The notes below the pieces were generated by a model, which searched no databases, had not been told where the DNA came from, and saw only the letters and a list, made by a program, of their open reading frames with translations. A stretch of DNA of 64,000 nt, from NCBI RefSeq assembly GCF_018294505.1, contig NC_057794.1, positions 192,867,201 to 192,931,200 on the forward strand, given 5' to 3'. This DNA is from Triticum aestivum (taxonomy: Eukaryota; Streptophyta; Magnoliopsida; Poales; Poaceae). Numbering within the stretch: the first letter of the stretch is position 1; each line of letters starts with the position of its first letter. Shown here piece by piece: positions 11,801 through 23,590 of the stretch. A program made the translations under genes and the position numbers.

Positions 11801-12135
11801 ATAATTTCAGAAGCGAGGAGTTAATCTTCGACATAGTCCCGTTCCATAGTGGCTCTCACGCACTGCTCGGGCGAACCGCATTCGCCAAGTTCAATGCGGT
11901 GCCGCACTATGCATACCTCAAGCTCAAGATGCCAGGCCCTCGAGGCGTCATCACGGTCAATGGAAACACCGAACGCTCTCTCCGAACGGAGGAGCATACG
12001 GCGGCTATCGCAGCGGAAATACAAAGCAGCCTCTCAAGGCAATTCTCCAGTCCAGCCATTAAACGTCTGGGCACCATCAAGCGCGCCCGGAGTAACCTAC
12101 AACAAGACCGCCTGGCACGTTCCGAGCAAGTGTAG
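8820..12135 (+). pseudogene. gag: F2 gag-aspartic protease remnant
   Basis: It starts at ATG 8820 (MSSPLGPMAPS) and is stopped at codon 27 by TAG (8898-8900). More stops follow (near 8955, 9247, 9363 and 9823) and a one-base loss just before 10528. From 10528 a 535-codon frame stays open through the Gag core (YDGTTAPAAWIEDYLLHIHM), the zinc-binding-like cluster (CQIHGTPEKPANHTNRDC) and the protease. The protease site reads LMDCGSSLN, where F1 and F3 have LMDGGS, so a glycine next to the catalytic aspartate is lost. The C-terminal tail runs 50 residues beyond the end of the F1 ORF (NGNTERSLRTEEHT onward), which shows that F1 and F2 belong to different subfamilies. Several of the stops are CAG in the sister copies. 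Confidence 0.8.
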
Positions 12136-13330
12136 CAATGTGGCCCCAACCCCAGCCCACGCGAACTTGTGAAACCAGTGTTGCACGTACATAACTACAC
12201 TCTCGAAATACCATGGGCATAGGGGTAGGGGCACCATCATGGCACGCCCGAAATGCAGCTTAAACCGCACTAGGGGCTGCCGATTTCTTAATTTTCTCTT
12301 ATTTTTCAGGACTCTGTTCTTCGGAAGGCTTGTCCAGCAGTACAATTGCCGCACAAACGATACAACCAGGGAAGTAGAAAGCTACGCCGCACTATGGAAA
12401 TCTAAGGTGGTCTCTATAACGAGCAGTATACGTATTTCACATAACATTCCACAGCTTGCCCCTGGAAAGGACATGTTAAATAGTCACATATTTTGCTTAT
12501 TGCAGTATTTGTATTGTCCTGCTTTGATCGCAGCTTTTTTAAATAAACAATGCATAGCTTCTGTCTATTATTGCATTACTCTTTTTTACGAATATATGTT
12601 CATTAATGACATGTTGCACCCGTACACATTGGTACGGCCAATACGCCAGGGGTTAAGTACCCCACAATACGGTGTGAGAAGTCCGAACACTTTCACAAGT
12701 GCGGCACCTCGAACTTTTAGCATTATATGCATCGGCTCCGAATCATGTCTTGGGTCAATAGTTGGGGTTGCCCGGCTCCTATGTTTTGGTACCTTACGTT
12801 CCATTATATCGGCTAAGGTAGCACTAGGAGAACTACTGCGATTGTGTCCCAGTTGAGCTTGGCTAAGCACCTCAGTAGAGAAAGCTAAAACTGACCGTCA
12901 TGATGAGGCGAGAGCTGGTCGCTATTCGAGAGGTTTTCGAGTCCCTAAAGACTTATGCCGCTTAGAGAGAGGAGTCGGCTTTGTCCGGCCTAGGCGTGGA
13001 TAGCGCCCCGAACTCGGTCTTCCGAACACTAGGGGCTTCGCCGAAATTTAAAATTATAGAACTCTATGGCTAAGTGAGAGTGTTTAAGCATTATAGTCTG
13101 ATTGCCTTGTTCATTGTGTTGAGCGCCTCCCTCAAAGGACCCAAGAATGGGAAAAAGAGCGCTCATGTTTATCCCGAACACCCCAGCACTCGTGGCATGG
13201 AGGCAGAAGCCGACGACTCACCATCTCTCAAATTTGATAAACGGCCGCACAGAAGGTAATATTTTAAATTCAAAAGCATTGCTTAGCGCATATGAACAAG
13301 TTTTCAGCGTACAGGATCACAAATGCGAGT
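12136..13330. other. F2 noncoding middle region
   Basis: Equivalent to 3117-4363 in F1, with the shared blocks around 12710-12850 (CATTATATGCATCGGCTCCG, then ATATCGGCTAAGGTAGCAC) and 13060-13230. No pol domain can be read in any frame. The conserved blocks sit just downstream of the antisense stop codon and may serve as its 3' untranslated region. Confidence 0.55.
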
Positions 13331-16300
13331 TTACTCAAATATTACATCTTTGGAGCATTCATCCGTTATAAGGCAGGCACCCTTCAGGGTGCCCTCATAA
13401 TACGCTTCCGGGACACGATGCTCCTTGCCCGGCGACGGCCCGTCCTTCACCAGCTTCACCGCATCCATCTTGCCCCAGTGCACTTTAGCACGGGCAAGAG
13501 CCCTACGGGCACCTTCGATGCAGACGGAGCGCTTGATTACTTCAAGCCGTGGACATGCATCCACCAGCCGCCTCACCAGCCCGAAGTAGCTCCCAGGCAG
13601 AGCCTCTCCAGGCCAAAGCCGAACTTTGATGCCCTTTATGGCCTGTTCGGCCACCTTGTGGAGCTCGACCATTTGCTTCAGCTGGTCGCTCAAAGGCACC
13701 AGGTGTCTGGCCTCAGCATACTGAGACCAGAACACCGTCTCCATCGAGCTCCCCTCCTCGGCTCGGTAGTAGGCGGCATCATCAGACGCACTACAGGGCA
13801 AATCTGCAAATGCTCCTGGAGAGGTCTGGACTCGGGTAAGTAACAAGTAATTCACTTTCACGAGCTTGCTTTGCATAAGGAATTCCTTACCTGCCGCTAT
13901 ATTCTTCATAGCTCCAATTTCTTGAAGGGCTTTCTAGGCTTCGGTCGTGGCAGACTTCGCGCTTTCGAGGGCTGCCGCAAGCTCGGACGCTTGCGTCTTC
14001 GAGTCAAGCTCCAAACTCTCGTGTTTTTTCATGAGAGCCTGGAGCTCTTTCTGCACCTCCTCCACCCGCGCCTCCTGCTTCCCTCTCTCTGTGCGCTCCG
14101 CGGCCGCTCTGTTTTTGACCTCGGACAGCGCTTTCTTAAGGGTTGCCACCTCGGTCGTGGCCCCTATAATAGCACGTTGATCCTGTCATTTTTTGCAACC
14201 ACATCTTCTCTATATACTTGCGCAAGGTATTACTTACGTTCCTTCTCCTCGAGTTGCCTCTTGGCATGGCCGAGCTCGTTCTCTGACCGCGCGAGGTTTT
14301 GCTTCAGCGTATCCACCTCCGCAGTCAGTGCGGCGGAGGCGAGCAGCAAAGCTTGCATATGCATATTGACTTGATTATGTTAGACTCCTGCGAATGTTAT
14401 TAGATCCTCTATTTGGCTTTTCTTTCTGAACGCCGAACAGAGCATCATGGGCTACTGTCTATGCGGTAATATTTTTACATATTCTTTACTTACCTCAAAG
14501 CCTGTTAGAAGGCTGGCACGGGCTTCAGTCAGTCCGCTCTTGGTGGACTGAACCTTCTGGATCACCGCACTCATAATAGTGCGGTGCTCCTCGTTGATGA
14601 AGGCGCCGTTAAGCACCTCCAACAAATTGTCTGGTGCCTTTGGTTGGATGGAGGTCGCTGGCTCAGTAGGCTTGCTCCTCTTGGAAGGAGGATGCCTACT
14701 GGAGTCCGGAACCGTTGAAGGTTCCAGCGCGGTGTCCAGCTCAAGGCAGGACTTGGAGCCCTTGGGGGATCTATCCCCTTTACGCCTTGAGTCCGGGAGG
14801 TCGCCTTGCGGCGCCTCCAGGACCACCTCCTCCTGGCTTGGAACCTGTTGGGACGCCACCGCGGCGTCGTCCGTAGGATGGGGGGAGGTAGCCGTCGGAA
14901 GCAAATTCACATCCGACGAATCCAGGGAACCGCTCGACGACATGTCAAGCCGGTCTTTGGGTGGACTGCATAAACATGTTCGACGTAAGGAAAAGCTGTG
15001 CAATGGGGGAATACTATGAATCACTCTGGTATCCAGATACTTACGATCTCGCCAGGGGCTTGGCCCTGTGTGGCCGCTCCTCTTCGCCGTCGTCGGCGTT
15101 GGTGGAGTAGTCCGGGGGAGGGGTCTTCCCCTTCTTGGACCCTTCGGCCTCCCCAGTTGGGTCGGCCTTCCTTTTCTTCCATCCCCCCGCTGGAGGGGGA
15201 GAGGTCTCTTCTTCCTCCTCCTCGTCTTCATGGGAGGAGTGCGCCTTGGAGTCGTCAGATGATGAATCCGACACCTCCTAGCACTGGGCACTCTTTTGAG
15301 TCCCCGTGGCCTTCTTGGCCTTCTTCTCCAACACCATATAGGGTGCCGGAACCAGCAGCTTCGCCAAGCGAGCGTCCGCTGGGCCTTCGGGCAAAGGAGC
15401 CGGACAGTTGATCTGTCCGGACGTCTCCTGCCAATCTTGTCAAAGGTAAGGGAGCTTAGATCCCGCATGGAGTCAAACTATGAAAAACTAATACCCTGTA
15501 AAAGGTAAAAATAGCTTACCGCACGAGCGTGACGCTGTGTGCTGAATCCGCGATCCTCGGTAGCGGATGCGGGGGCCTCGACGCCCTTGAAAAGCACCTT
15601 CGAGGCATCTTTGTACATCGTGTCGAAGAGCTTGCTCAGAGTTCGGTGCCGCGCCGGGCCGAACTCCCACAGGTTGAAAGCCCATTGTTGACACGGGAGG
15701 ATCCGGCGGATGAGCATAACCTAGACTACGTTGACAAGTTTGAGCTTCTTATCCACCAGGGTTTGGATGCATGTTTGGAGTCCGGTCAGCTCTCCTTTTG
15801 TACCCCACGACAGGCCCATCTCTTTCCAGGAGGCGAGCCGCGTAGGGGGTCCAGATCGGAACTCTGGGGATGCGACGCATTCAGGGTCGCATGGCTCGGT
15901 GATGTAAAACCACCCCGATTGCCACCCCTTTAGTGACTCCACAAAGGAGCCCTCGAGCCATAGGACGTTGGGCATCTTGCCAACAATGGCGCCTCCGCAC
16001 TCTGCCTGGGAGACGTGCACTACCTTCGGCTTGACATTGAAAGTCTTGAGCCCTTGGCCGAAATGGGGGCGGATGCAGAAGAAAGCCTCGCACACGACGA
16101 TAAACGCCGAGATGTTGAGGACAAAGTTCGGGGGCAGATCATGGAAATCCAGGCCATAGTAGAACATGAGCCCCCGAACAAATGGGTGGAGAGGGAACCC
16201 CAGTCCGCGGAGGAAATGGGGGAGGAACACCACCCTCTCATGGGGCCTAGGGGTTGGGATGAGCTGCCCCTCTTCGGGAAGCCGGTGCGCAATGTCGTTA

Positions 16301-16383
16301 GACAAGTATCCGGCCTTCCTCAGTTTTTTGATGTGTCCCTTCGTAACGGAGGAGACCATCCACTTGCCTCCCGCTCCGGACAT
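13331..16383 (-). pseudogene. F2 antisense five-exon gene, broken
   Basis: Exons on the minus strand: 16383-15520 (864 bases), 15436-15045, 14965-14494 (472 bases), 14352-14238 (115 bases) and 14163-13331. Intron phases are 0, 2, 0, 1. Exon 1 starts MSGAGGKWMVSS and carries the Transposase_28-like domain (FLRGLGFPLHPFVRGLMFYYG). Exon 2 has a run of glutamates, exon 3 ends SLLTGFE, and exon 5 has a coiled coil and WPGEALPGSYFGLV...CIEGARRALARAKVHWG. Defects: TAG in exon 1 at 15723-15721 (CAG in F3), a TAG in exon 2, and a TAG in exon 5 at 13936-13934. Both the exon 2 and exon 4 acceptors changed from AG to AA. A protein could not be made from this copy. Confidence 0.75.
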
Positions 16384-16874
16384 GGCTAGAGAAGGTTGAG
16401 GTGGGCTGTGCGGACTTGGGCGCTGGAGCTCGAGTGCGCGGAAATGGATAGGCAAAGGATGAAGAAGGCGTGGACGAAAAGGTGGATCCTTATCCCCTTA
16501 TATGGGTGGACGCGACTATGCATCCCCACCAGCCTGGTAAAACTCGCTTATCTCCCAAGCATCGTAATCAATGGCGCGGTTGGGTTACCCACGCCCGTAT
16601 TGATGAGAATCCCGGAATAGGGGGACATGATCTCTGTTTTGACAAGACATGCCAAGGAAACCGCCTCGCTCGCTGAGGTGGGACAGTAAAACAATTTGAA
16701 TAAAGACTTGGCCATGGTGTGATGTCACGCTATGGAATACGTCAGCAGATTAGATTTGTTTAAATATTATTCTCTCTATGGCAATATGTGGAAACTTATT
16801 TTGCAGAGCCAGACACTACCTTTGTGTTCAAAATCTTCTATGAAGTACTTGGAGGAGTCTGGTTCAGGGGCTAC
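16384..16874. other. F2 leader between antisense gene and 3' LTR
   Basis: It holds the antisense TATA box and a conserved stretch that F3 also has. It ends in TTCAGGGGCTAC, the polypurine-tract position. No other coding region is supported. Confidence 0.5.
16494..16502 (-). promoter_or_regulatory. TATA box candidate of the F2 antisense gene
   Basis: TATAAGGGG on the minus strand starts 119 bases upstream of the ATG at 16383. F3 has the same sequence at the same distance, inside a longer conserved block (CCCATATAAGGGGATAAGG). Confidence 0.6.
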
Positions 16875-17346
16875 TGAGGGAGTCCTGCATTAGGGGGTGT
16901 CCAGATAGCCGGACTATACCTTCGGCTGGACTCCTGGACCATGAAGATACAAGATTGAAGACTTCGCCCTGTGTCCGGAAGGGACTTTTCTTGGCCTGGA
17001 AGGCAAGCTTGGTGATACGGATATGTAGATCTCCTACCATTGTAACCGACTCTGTGTAACCCTAGCCCTCTCCGGTGTCTATATAAACCGGAGGGTTTTA
17101 GTCCTTAGGACGAACAACAATCATACCATAGGCTAGCTTCTAGGGTTTAGCCTCTCTGATCTCGTGGTAGATCTACTCTTGTACTACCCATATCATCAAT
17201 ATTAATCAAGAAGAACGTAGGGTTTTACCTCCATCAAGAGGGCCCAAACCTGGGTAAAACATTGTGTCCCTCGTCTCCTGTTACCATCCGCCTAGACGCA
17301 CAGTTCGGGACCCCCTACCCGAGGTCCGCCGGTTTTGACACCGACA
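16875..17346 (+). repeat. F2 3' LTR
   Basis: A full LTR of 472 bases, TGAGGGAGTCCTGCATTAG to ACACCGACA, with a TATATAAA box at 17090-17097. It is directly followed by CAGGGCATGC, the interrupted RT codons of G. Confidence 0.92.
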
Positions 17347-18084
17347 CAGGGCATGCTCGGCAGACTTGGAGATGAATCCTCTTAGCGCAGCAACGCATCC
17401 CATCCAGCGCCTCACATCCTTAACTGTCCTTGGCGCTTGGATCTGCTCAATGGCCTTGATCTTGTCGGGGTTGGCTTCGATCCCCCGATGGGACACAAAG
17501 AACCCAAGTAGCTTGCTGGAGGGAACACCAAATACACACTTCACCGGATTAAGCTTCAGATTGATCTTGTGTAGATTAGCAAATGTCTCTTCCAGATCTT
17601 GGATAACGGTGGCCTTATCCTTGGTTTTGACCATGATATCATCCATATATGCTTCTATAATTCTGTGCAACTTTGGCTCAAAACCGATCTGGACTGCCCT
17701 TGCAAAAGTGGACTCGACACTTTTTAATCCGAATGGTATGCGGAGAAAGGAATACGTACCACAAGGAGTGATGAATGATGTCTTCTCTTCATCTTCCTTG
17801 GACATGAAGATCTGATGATATCCTAAGTATGCATCCACAAAGGAGAGGAAATCACATCCCAAAGTAGAATCCACGATCTGGTCGAGACGCGGCAAGGGAA
17901 ATGGGTCCTTCGGGAAAGCCTTGTTGAGGTCCATGAAATGAATGCAAAGCCTGCACTTCCCATTAGCCTTTCGGACCACTACTGGATTTGCTAACCATGT
18001 AGGATGCAGTACTCCTGTGACCAAACCAGCTTCCTCCAATTTCTTGATCTCTTTGGAAATGAACTGATGCCTCTCCAAGGTTTC
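17347..18084 (-). pseudogene. pol: G reverse transcriptase, N-terminal part
   Basis: The minus-strand frame reads from ISKEIKKLEEAGLV to ALRGFISKSAEHAL. RT landmarks are in order: NPVVVRKANGKCRLCIHFMDLNKA, then SFVDAYLGYHQI, the catalytic box AYMDDIMVKT, and LGFFVSHRGIEANPDKIKAIEQ. The last codons run straight into the F2 LTR end, which shows that the RT is split by the F2 insertion. The usual RT second motif DL(N)KA is kept, and YMDD has both aspartates. RNase H and integrase are not in the window. The frame between protease and RT (18090-18429) has several stops. Confidence 0.85.
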
Positions 18085-18429
18085 TTGCATACTTTCTGCT
18101 TGACGGGTCGGGCATGTGGGCAGACAGCAAGGTGGTGCTCAATTAGCTCCCTGGGAACATCGGGGGTATTAGATGGTTGCCATCAAACACATCGATATTT
18201 GCCTACAGGAAGGCAACGAGCGTGATTTCCTATTTGTCATCGAGGGTAGTGCTGATAGTGAAAGTACCATAAACGCCAGCCAGCCCTGTCGGGAGCTTCT
18301 TCACTTGGGTGAGGTAACCTTGGATCTCTTGCTGTTGGAACACTCCAGAACATCATCAACGGGTGTTGTGCACTCGGAGGGGGCACGCTTCCCGGACTCC
18401 TTGCTGGAGGTCCTACTATCCCACTTCTT

Positions 18430-19011
18430 TCATGTGCTTTCCTTGGTGCGAACTGCTGCTACTGCAGCTTCTGCTGCGACTGGATCCCAGTACAACTTGT
18501 CCACATAGATAATTGCATCCTTTTCATCTGATGGGATAGTGATGACTCCCAGTGGCCCAGGCATCTTCAAAGTGTTATAAGCATAGTGGGATGCTGCCAT
18601 GAACTTGGCCAGGGCCGGGCGTCCCATAATCCCATTGTACAACAGGGGGAGATCAACCACATCAAACACAATATTTTCAGTCCGATAGTTCAGTTCTCCC
18701 TCAAACATCGTCGGCAACGTAATGTTCCCCTTAGGATGACTCATGTTGGGATTAACTCCTTGAAACGTGCCGGTGACCTCTAGCTCTTCCTCCCCTATCT
18801 GAAGCTTGCTGACAATTGCTGGGAAAATCAAATTCAACCCGGCCCCACCGTCCACTAGCATCTTTGTGACCTTGAGGTTGCGAATTGTTGGGGAGACCAA
18901 CAACGGCAAACACCCCACCGCAGTGGTGTAATCAGGGTCATCCTCTTCGTCAAAGATGATGGGTGTGCGGGACCATTTGAGCTGTTTCCGGGCCTCTAGC
19001 GCTGGTTCCAC
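18430..19011 (-). pseudogene. pol: G aspartic protease
   Basis: A 193-codon open stretch with the retropepsin-like motif MLVDGGAGLNLIFP, the flap-side pattern TFQGVNPNMSHPKGNITLP, and the second conserved part YNGIMGRPALAKFMAASHYAYNTLKMPGP. It lies between gag (right) and RT (left), the expected order. The upstream frame into gag is closed by stops. Confidence 0.8.
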
Positions 19012-21131
19012 ATCATTGACCTCTCATGCCCATGGCTTGAGTTGGTGATGAGAGGAGTGCAAAGACGCACCCCCATCAATGCATAGGGCGTCAGTGGCCT
19101 TTTGGAATTCCTACTCGCTGGTTTCCTCCTCATCCCCTCCATCACTGGCATCATCACATGTTTCCTTCTCTTGACCCCTAGCGGGTTTTCCTTGGTTCCA
19201 AAAGGGTTTGCCAGGGCGATTTGCTTCACCGCCTCGACCCTTACTGCTAGCAGCATTCTGACCTTTTTCCTTATCATGCTTATCATACTCTGCCCTCTGT
19301 TTCTTGACAAGCTGCTCAACCTGATAACACTCCTAAAGGTCATGGCCTTTGGTCTGGTGGATCTTGTAGTACGGCCCATCACCTTTCCCAATTTTTTCCG
19401 CGGCAGCGGCTGCCCGATTGGCAGTGGACGCTGCCGCTTCCTTGCCGGGGGGCTCAGCATTTGCCTTTTTGTAGGTACTAGGTGTACCCGAACCTTCGAC
19501 AATCATCACTGCCTTATCTCTTGGCTTCTTACTGCGCTACTTGCCCTTCTTCTGACTAGTTGATTCATCTTCATCTTCTGAATCAACATTAATGCAATCT
19601 TCTTCTTTGGGAAACTTCCTTCCTTCCTCCATCCGGGCACACTTATCCACTAGCCTATATAGCTCTTTCATAGTCTTGGGCAACCACATGTTCATATTGG
19701 AACAAATGCGGTGGTTGCGCACATTGGACTGGAAAGCTGCTATAATGGCTGCTGGCTGGATATTTGGAATATTTCTATGAAGTTTACTGAATCTCTACAA
19801 ATACTTACGGAGGGTTTGTCCTTCTTTCTACTGGAGAACATGTAGGTCGTTGGGCCTACCGGTCTCTTGGTGGCCACCGATGAAGGCACCATTGAACTCG
19901 TGGCACAGGTCTACCCATAATGAAATGGAGTTCTCCGGCAGGTGCATCAGCCAAGACCTCACATTAGACTTGAGGGCCAAAGGGAAGTAGTTGGCGAACA
20001 TTCTCATCTCTTCCCCCGGCAGCCTGAACAGCGATGGTGTACATGCTCAGAAAGTCTGCAGGGTTCAGCCGTCCTGTCGTACTTGTCAGGTATCTCTAGC
20101 TTGAATGTGCGAACGGATGGCCAACAGACTTGCCGCAGCTCTTGTGTAAAGGCAGGGGCAGCCGACCTCGAAAGGTAGGCACCCGCCAACACCGAGCGCA
20201 AGCTCGTCGATGTTAAGGCCGTCGCACCCGTCGGTCTAGCGGGGGTCGTTGCGGTGTCGTTCGGCGACGACGCGCGCATCTCCCCGCTGCCTGTCTTTTG
20301 GGGTACGACATTGACCTGGACGTGCTCGAGGGTCAGAAGAGGCCATCGAGATGTCGTCGGGGTCTTGATTCTACTTCGCCCTCATCGGCTGCCATGGTGG
20401 GGACTGAACCGTGGGGATGGCCCCCTCCATACGGCCAGTAGTGCGGGAAGTTGCTGTCACTTGGGGAGGTTGTAGTGGGCAAGCTCGTCATGAGCCCCCA
20501 GCTTCGGCGAAACCGAGCAGTCTTTGGATTGTGGCACGCCACTCATCCATCTACTCGGCTGCTGGTGGGAACGTCAGTAGTAGCTGAGCTCGCGCCATGG
20601 CTGTGCTTGACATGGATGTCGATGTCGTCGACCACACCGTCGCCTAGCTTCGGATGGTGCCAGCGGCGGCGACGGCGGTAGCGCCGCGCTCATGGTGCTG
20701 TGGGATGACCACCGGGGCAGCGGGGTCCCGCGGCGGTTGTGCTCGAAGATCAGTGGCTCCGTTGAGTGCAGCGGCCTGGTTGGCTCATCCGGGAGGAGGC
20801 GCATGCGCCGCGGCAGCTCCCGTGGTGGGGGCGACCGAAGGGCGATGGCTCGCCGCTGACCGAGCGCCGTTGTTGCGGCTGTGCTCGTCGGTGATAGGAG
20901 GGGGCACGGACGGAGTGACCCCCTCGCCCGTACGTTGTAGAGTTTGACCATCGAGACGCTCTTGGTGTTATTCTCCTCCGATAGCTCCGGCCCCCGTGTC
21001 GGGCGCAGGGGAGGTGGTAATGGCGCCACCTGCTCCAACCACGCCCCCAGCAGCATCCACGTCCTCGCGGTCAGTGGAGCCTTCAAGGAGGATGGATGGG
21101 CCGAAGTGCGAGATTTCTTCTTGGGCGCCAT
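19012..21131 (-). pseudogene. gag: G gag remnant
   Basis: A plausible start is MAPKKKSRTSAHPSS at 21131. The N-terminal third is rich in Ser, Pro and Ala. The Gag core reads around 19990-19540 (NYFPLALKSNVRSWLMHLPE, then AIIAAFQSNVRNHR and MKELYRLVDKCARMEEGRK). At least five TAG codons interrupt it (plus-strand CTA at 19829, 19795, 19537, 19333 and 19111). In each case the frame around it would read Q, so CAG to TAG is the likely change. Between 20000 and 20570 the frame shifts several times. The protein would have been the particle-forming Gag. Confidence 0.7.
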
Positions 21132-21209
21132 GGTTGATGGCACTGTCGAGGATGAAGATGTCGATGAAGATGATGCACGGCGTACACTTTCAGGTTCGCG
21201 CAAGCGCTC

Positions 21210-21227
21210 CCCCTACCTAGCGCGCCA
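21210..21227 (-). other. G primer-binding site
   Basis: On the minus strand TGGCGCGCTAGGTAGGGG follows the 5' LTR end by about 14 bases. It has the TGG start of a tRNA-primed site. The tRNA is not assigned here. Confidence 0.6.
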
Positions 21228-21241
21228 AAGATTTCATGGGA

Positions 21242-22155
21242 TGTCCGCGACCACCTATGGGCTGGGTGGCCCCTTTTTGGTTCGGCAGGGGACGACACGT
21301 TGCACAACGAGTAGACCACCGTACGGCAGCACGACAGAGAGCACACAAGAAATTTGCCCAGGTTCGGGCCGCCGTGAGGTGTAAGACCCTACTCCTGCTT
21401 TGGTGGATTGATGGTGGAATGAACGTGGTGGTGTGTACTACACTTGCCCGGCATGGTTTACCTCAGGGCCGCAGCGACTACGCTCGAATGGTGGCTTGGG
21501 TTTGTCAACTTTCCAACCTTCTAACCCCCCTACATGGGTCATGGGCCTCCTTTTATAGATTAAGGGGTCACCATAGTGGCAAGGTGGTCATTATCCACCG
21601 ATATGACAACGAACAGTGCTATCATACATAAATCTGCGGGCTGACAGGGTGCATTAAATGCGCCACTGAGTGTCACATCACTGGTCGCTTGGCATGTTCT
21701 GCCGGGCTATCTCAACACCTCCGCACCTGCTCTCTTGACATGTCATAGGACGGGTGTCATCTGTAGGATTCTTCTGTAGGAAATGGCTGCCATCTGGGGG
21801 TCGACTGCCACTTAATCATCTTGCGGCTTGACACCGCACTGATTGACGACGTGAGTCATGCTTGGCTGGTTGGTGGGGTAGTTCTGCCCCCGCGAGCCCC
21901 GGCAGGCTCTGCTGGGGAGCCTCGGTTGCTTGCTTATGGTGGTGGCCTCGCCCCTTTCCGGGATCGCCTGCCTGCCAAGGGAGGCCCTTCTCTTACCGAT
22001 ATCTTGCTCTTCTGGCTCGATCTTGGTCTCTCTGGACTGCATGTTGGTTCTTCAAATCTCTTGGTCCATCAATCTCTAACTTAAGTTGGTGCTTCAATCT
22101 CGATCTTATGCATGTGCACAGTTGGTCAATAGACCCAGGGTTTGTTGAACCAACA
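21242..22155 (-). repeat. G 5' LTR
   Basis: 914 bases running TGTTGGTTCAAC ... GGTCGCGGACA on the minus strand, with TG...CA termini. The inner border is set by the primer-binding site. The outer border is set by the start of the S1 LTR sequence and is less certain. Confidence 0.65.
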
Positions 22156-23569
22156 TTGTCGTATCTATAATTTTTTATTGTTTCACGCCAATATTCTACA
22201 ACCTTCATATACTTTTTGCAACTTTTTATAATATTTTTGGGACTAACATTTTGATCCAGTGCCCAGTGCCAGTTCCTGTTTGTTGCATATTTTTAGTTTT
22301 GCAGAATATCCATATCAAACGGAGTCTGAACGCGATAAAAACTTACAAAGATTTTCTTGAATATATGTGATTTTTGGGAGAAAGAATCAACGCGAGACGA
22401 TGCCCAGGGGGTCCACAAGTCCTAGGGGCGAGCCCCCTACCCTGGGCGCGCCTAGAGGGTTGTGGGGCCCTGTAAGGCGGTTGGTGCCCTTCTTGCACCG
22501 CAAGAAAGGTAATATCTGGGTAAAAATCATGTTAAATTTTCAGCCCAATAGGAGTTACGGATCTCCAGGAATTTAAGAAATGGTGAAATGCCAGAATCTA
22601 GGAACGTAGAAACAGAAGGAAGAAGAAGGAGGAGGGGGGCTCTCTCCCCCTCTCTCCCGGTGGCGCCGGAACGGCGCCTACGCAATCATCGTGTGACGGC
22701 GATTTGCACCAGCACCTCCTTCATCGTCGCAACATCTTCACCACCTTCCCTCATCTATATTCCACGGTCCACTCTCCCGCAACCCGTTGTACCCACTACT
22801 TGAACATGGTGCTTTATGCTTCATATTATTATCCAATGATGTGTTGCCATCCTATGATGCTTGAGTAGATTTTTGTTGTCCTCTCGGTGATCTTTGAATT
22901 GCTATGGTTGGTTTAATTTGCTTGTGGTTATGTTGTTGTCCTTTGGTTCCCATCATATGAGCGCGTGTGTGGATCACACCATAGGGTTAATTGTATGTTG
23001 AAAGGACTATGTATTGGAGGGCAAGGCTGATAGCAGCTTCAGCCTAGCATAGAAATTGATACATACGAGATTGAAGGGGGGCCAATATATCTTAATGCTA
23101 TGGTTGGGTTTTACCTTAATGAACTTTAGCAGTTACGGATGCTTGCTAATAGTTCCAATCATAAGTGCATAGAATTCCTAGTAAGGGATGACATGCTAGC
23201 ACTAGCCTCTCCCACGTAAAACTTGCTATCGGTCTAGTAACATAGTCAATTGTTTAGGGACAATTCTGCAACTCCTACCACCACTTTTCCACACTCGTTA
23301 TATTAACTTAATTGTTTATTTATCTAAACAGCCCCTAGTTTTTATATATGTGCTCTTTATTATCTTGCAAACCTATCCTGCAACACCTACAAAGTACTTC
23401 TAGTTTCATACTTGTTCTAGGTAAAGCGAACATTAAGCGTGCGTAGAGTTGTATCGGTGGTCGATAGAACTTGAGGGAATATTTGTTCTACCTTTAGCTC
23501 CTCATTGGGTTCGACACTCTTCCTCATCAAAAGAGGCTACAACTGATCCCCAATACTTGTGGGTTATCA
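22156..23569 (+). repeat. S1 5' LTR
   Basis: 1414 bases from near CGTATCTATAATTTTTTATTG to GTGGGTTATCA. It matches the S1 3' LTR at 33567-33819 (CAGTGCCCAGTGCCAGTTCC in both). The first bases of the LTR are missing at the border with G. Confidence 0.8.
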
Positions 23570-23580
23570 AGACCTTTTTC

Positions 23581-23590
23581 TAGCGCCGTT
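23581..23590 (+). other. S1 primer-binding site, left half, with target duplication
   Basis: TAGCGCCGTT is the first half of an Athila-type TGGCGCCGTTGCCGGGGAG site, which A shows intact at 50725. The other half (GCCAGGGAGCAATAG) resumes at 29128. CCGTT at 23586-23590 is repeated at 29123-29127. Confidence 0.85.

Larger units (their letters stand above)
8340..17346 (+). mobile_element. F2: Fatima-like non-autonomous Gypsy LTR retrotransposon
   Basis: Second copy of the F family, about 9.0 kb. It has a 5' LTR lacking its first 18 or so bases, a gag-protease region full of stops and frame changes, a noncoding middle, the antisense five-exon gene (16383-13331, minus) and a full 3' LTR. No RT, RNase H or integrase is present. 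By eye the two LTRs differ at about 20 of 454 positions. The right end lies inside the RT of element G (cut after ...SAEHAL), so F2 inserted into G. The left flank needed to confirm the target duplication is outside the window. Confidence 0.85.
17347..22155 (-). mobile_element. G: Gypsy (Tat-like) retrotransposon on the minus strand, cut by F2
   Basis: From right to left: 5' LTR (22155-21242), primer-binding site (21227-21210), gag, aspartic protease and the first part of RT. F2 cuts the element within RT, and the remainder of pol should lie left of F1, outside the window. RT and protease resemble the Tat-type Gypsy group in motif style (inference). The coding region holds many stops, so the element is dead. 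Confidence 0.8.

Noticed and set aside
21821..22170. Plus-strand open frames in the G LTR
   Set aside because: They overlap LTR sequence in the reverse orientation and show no motif.
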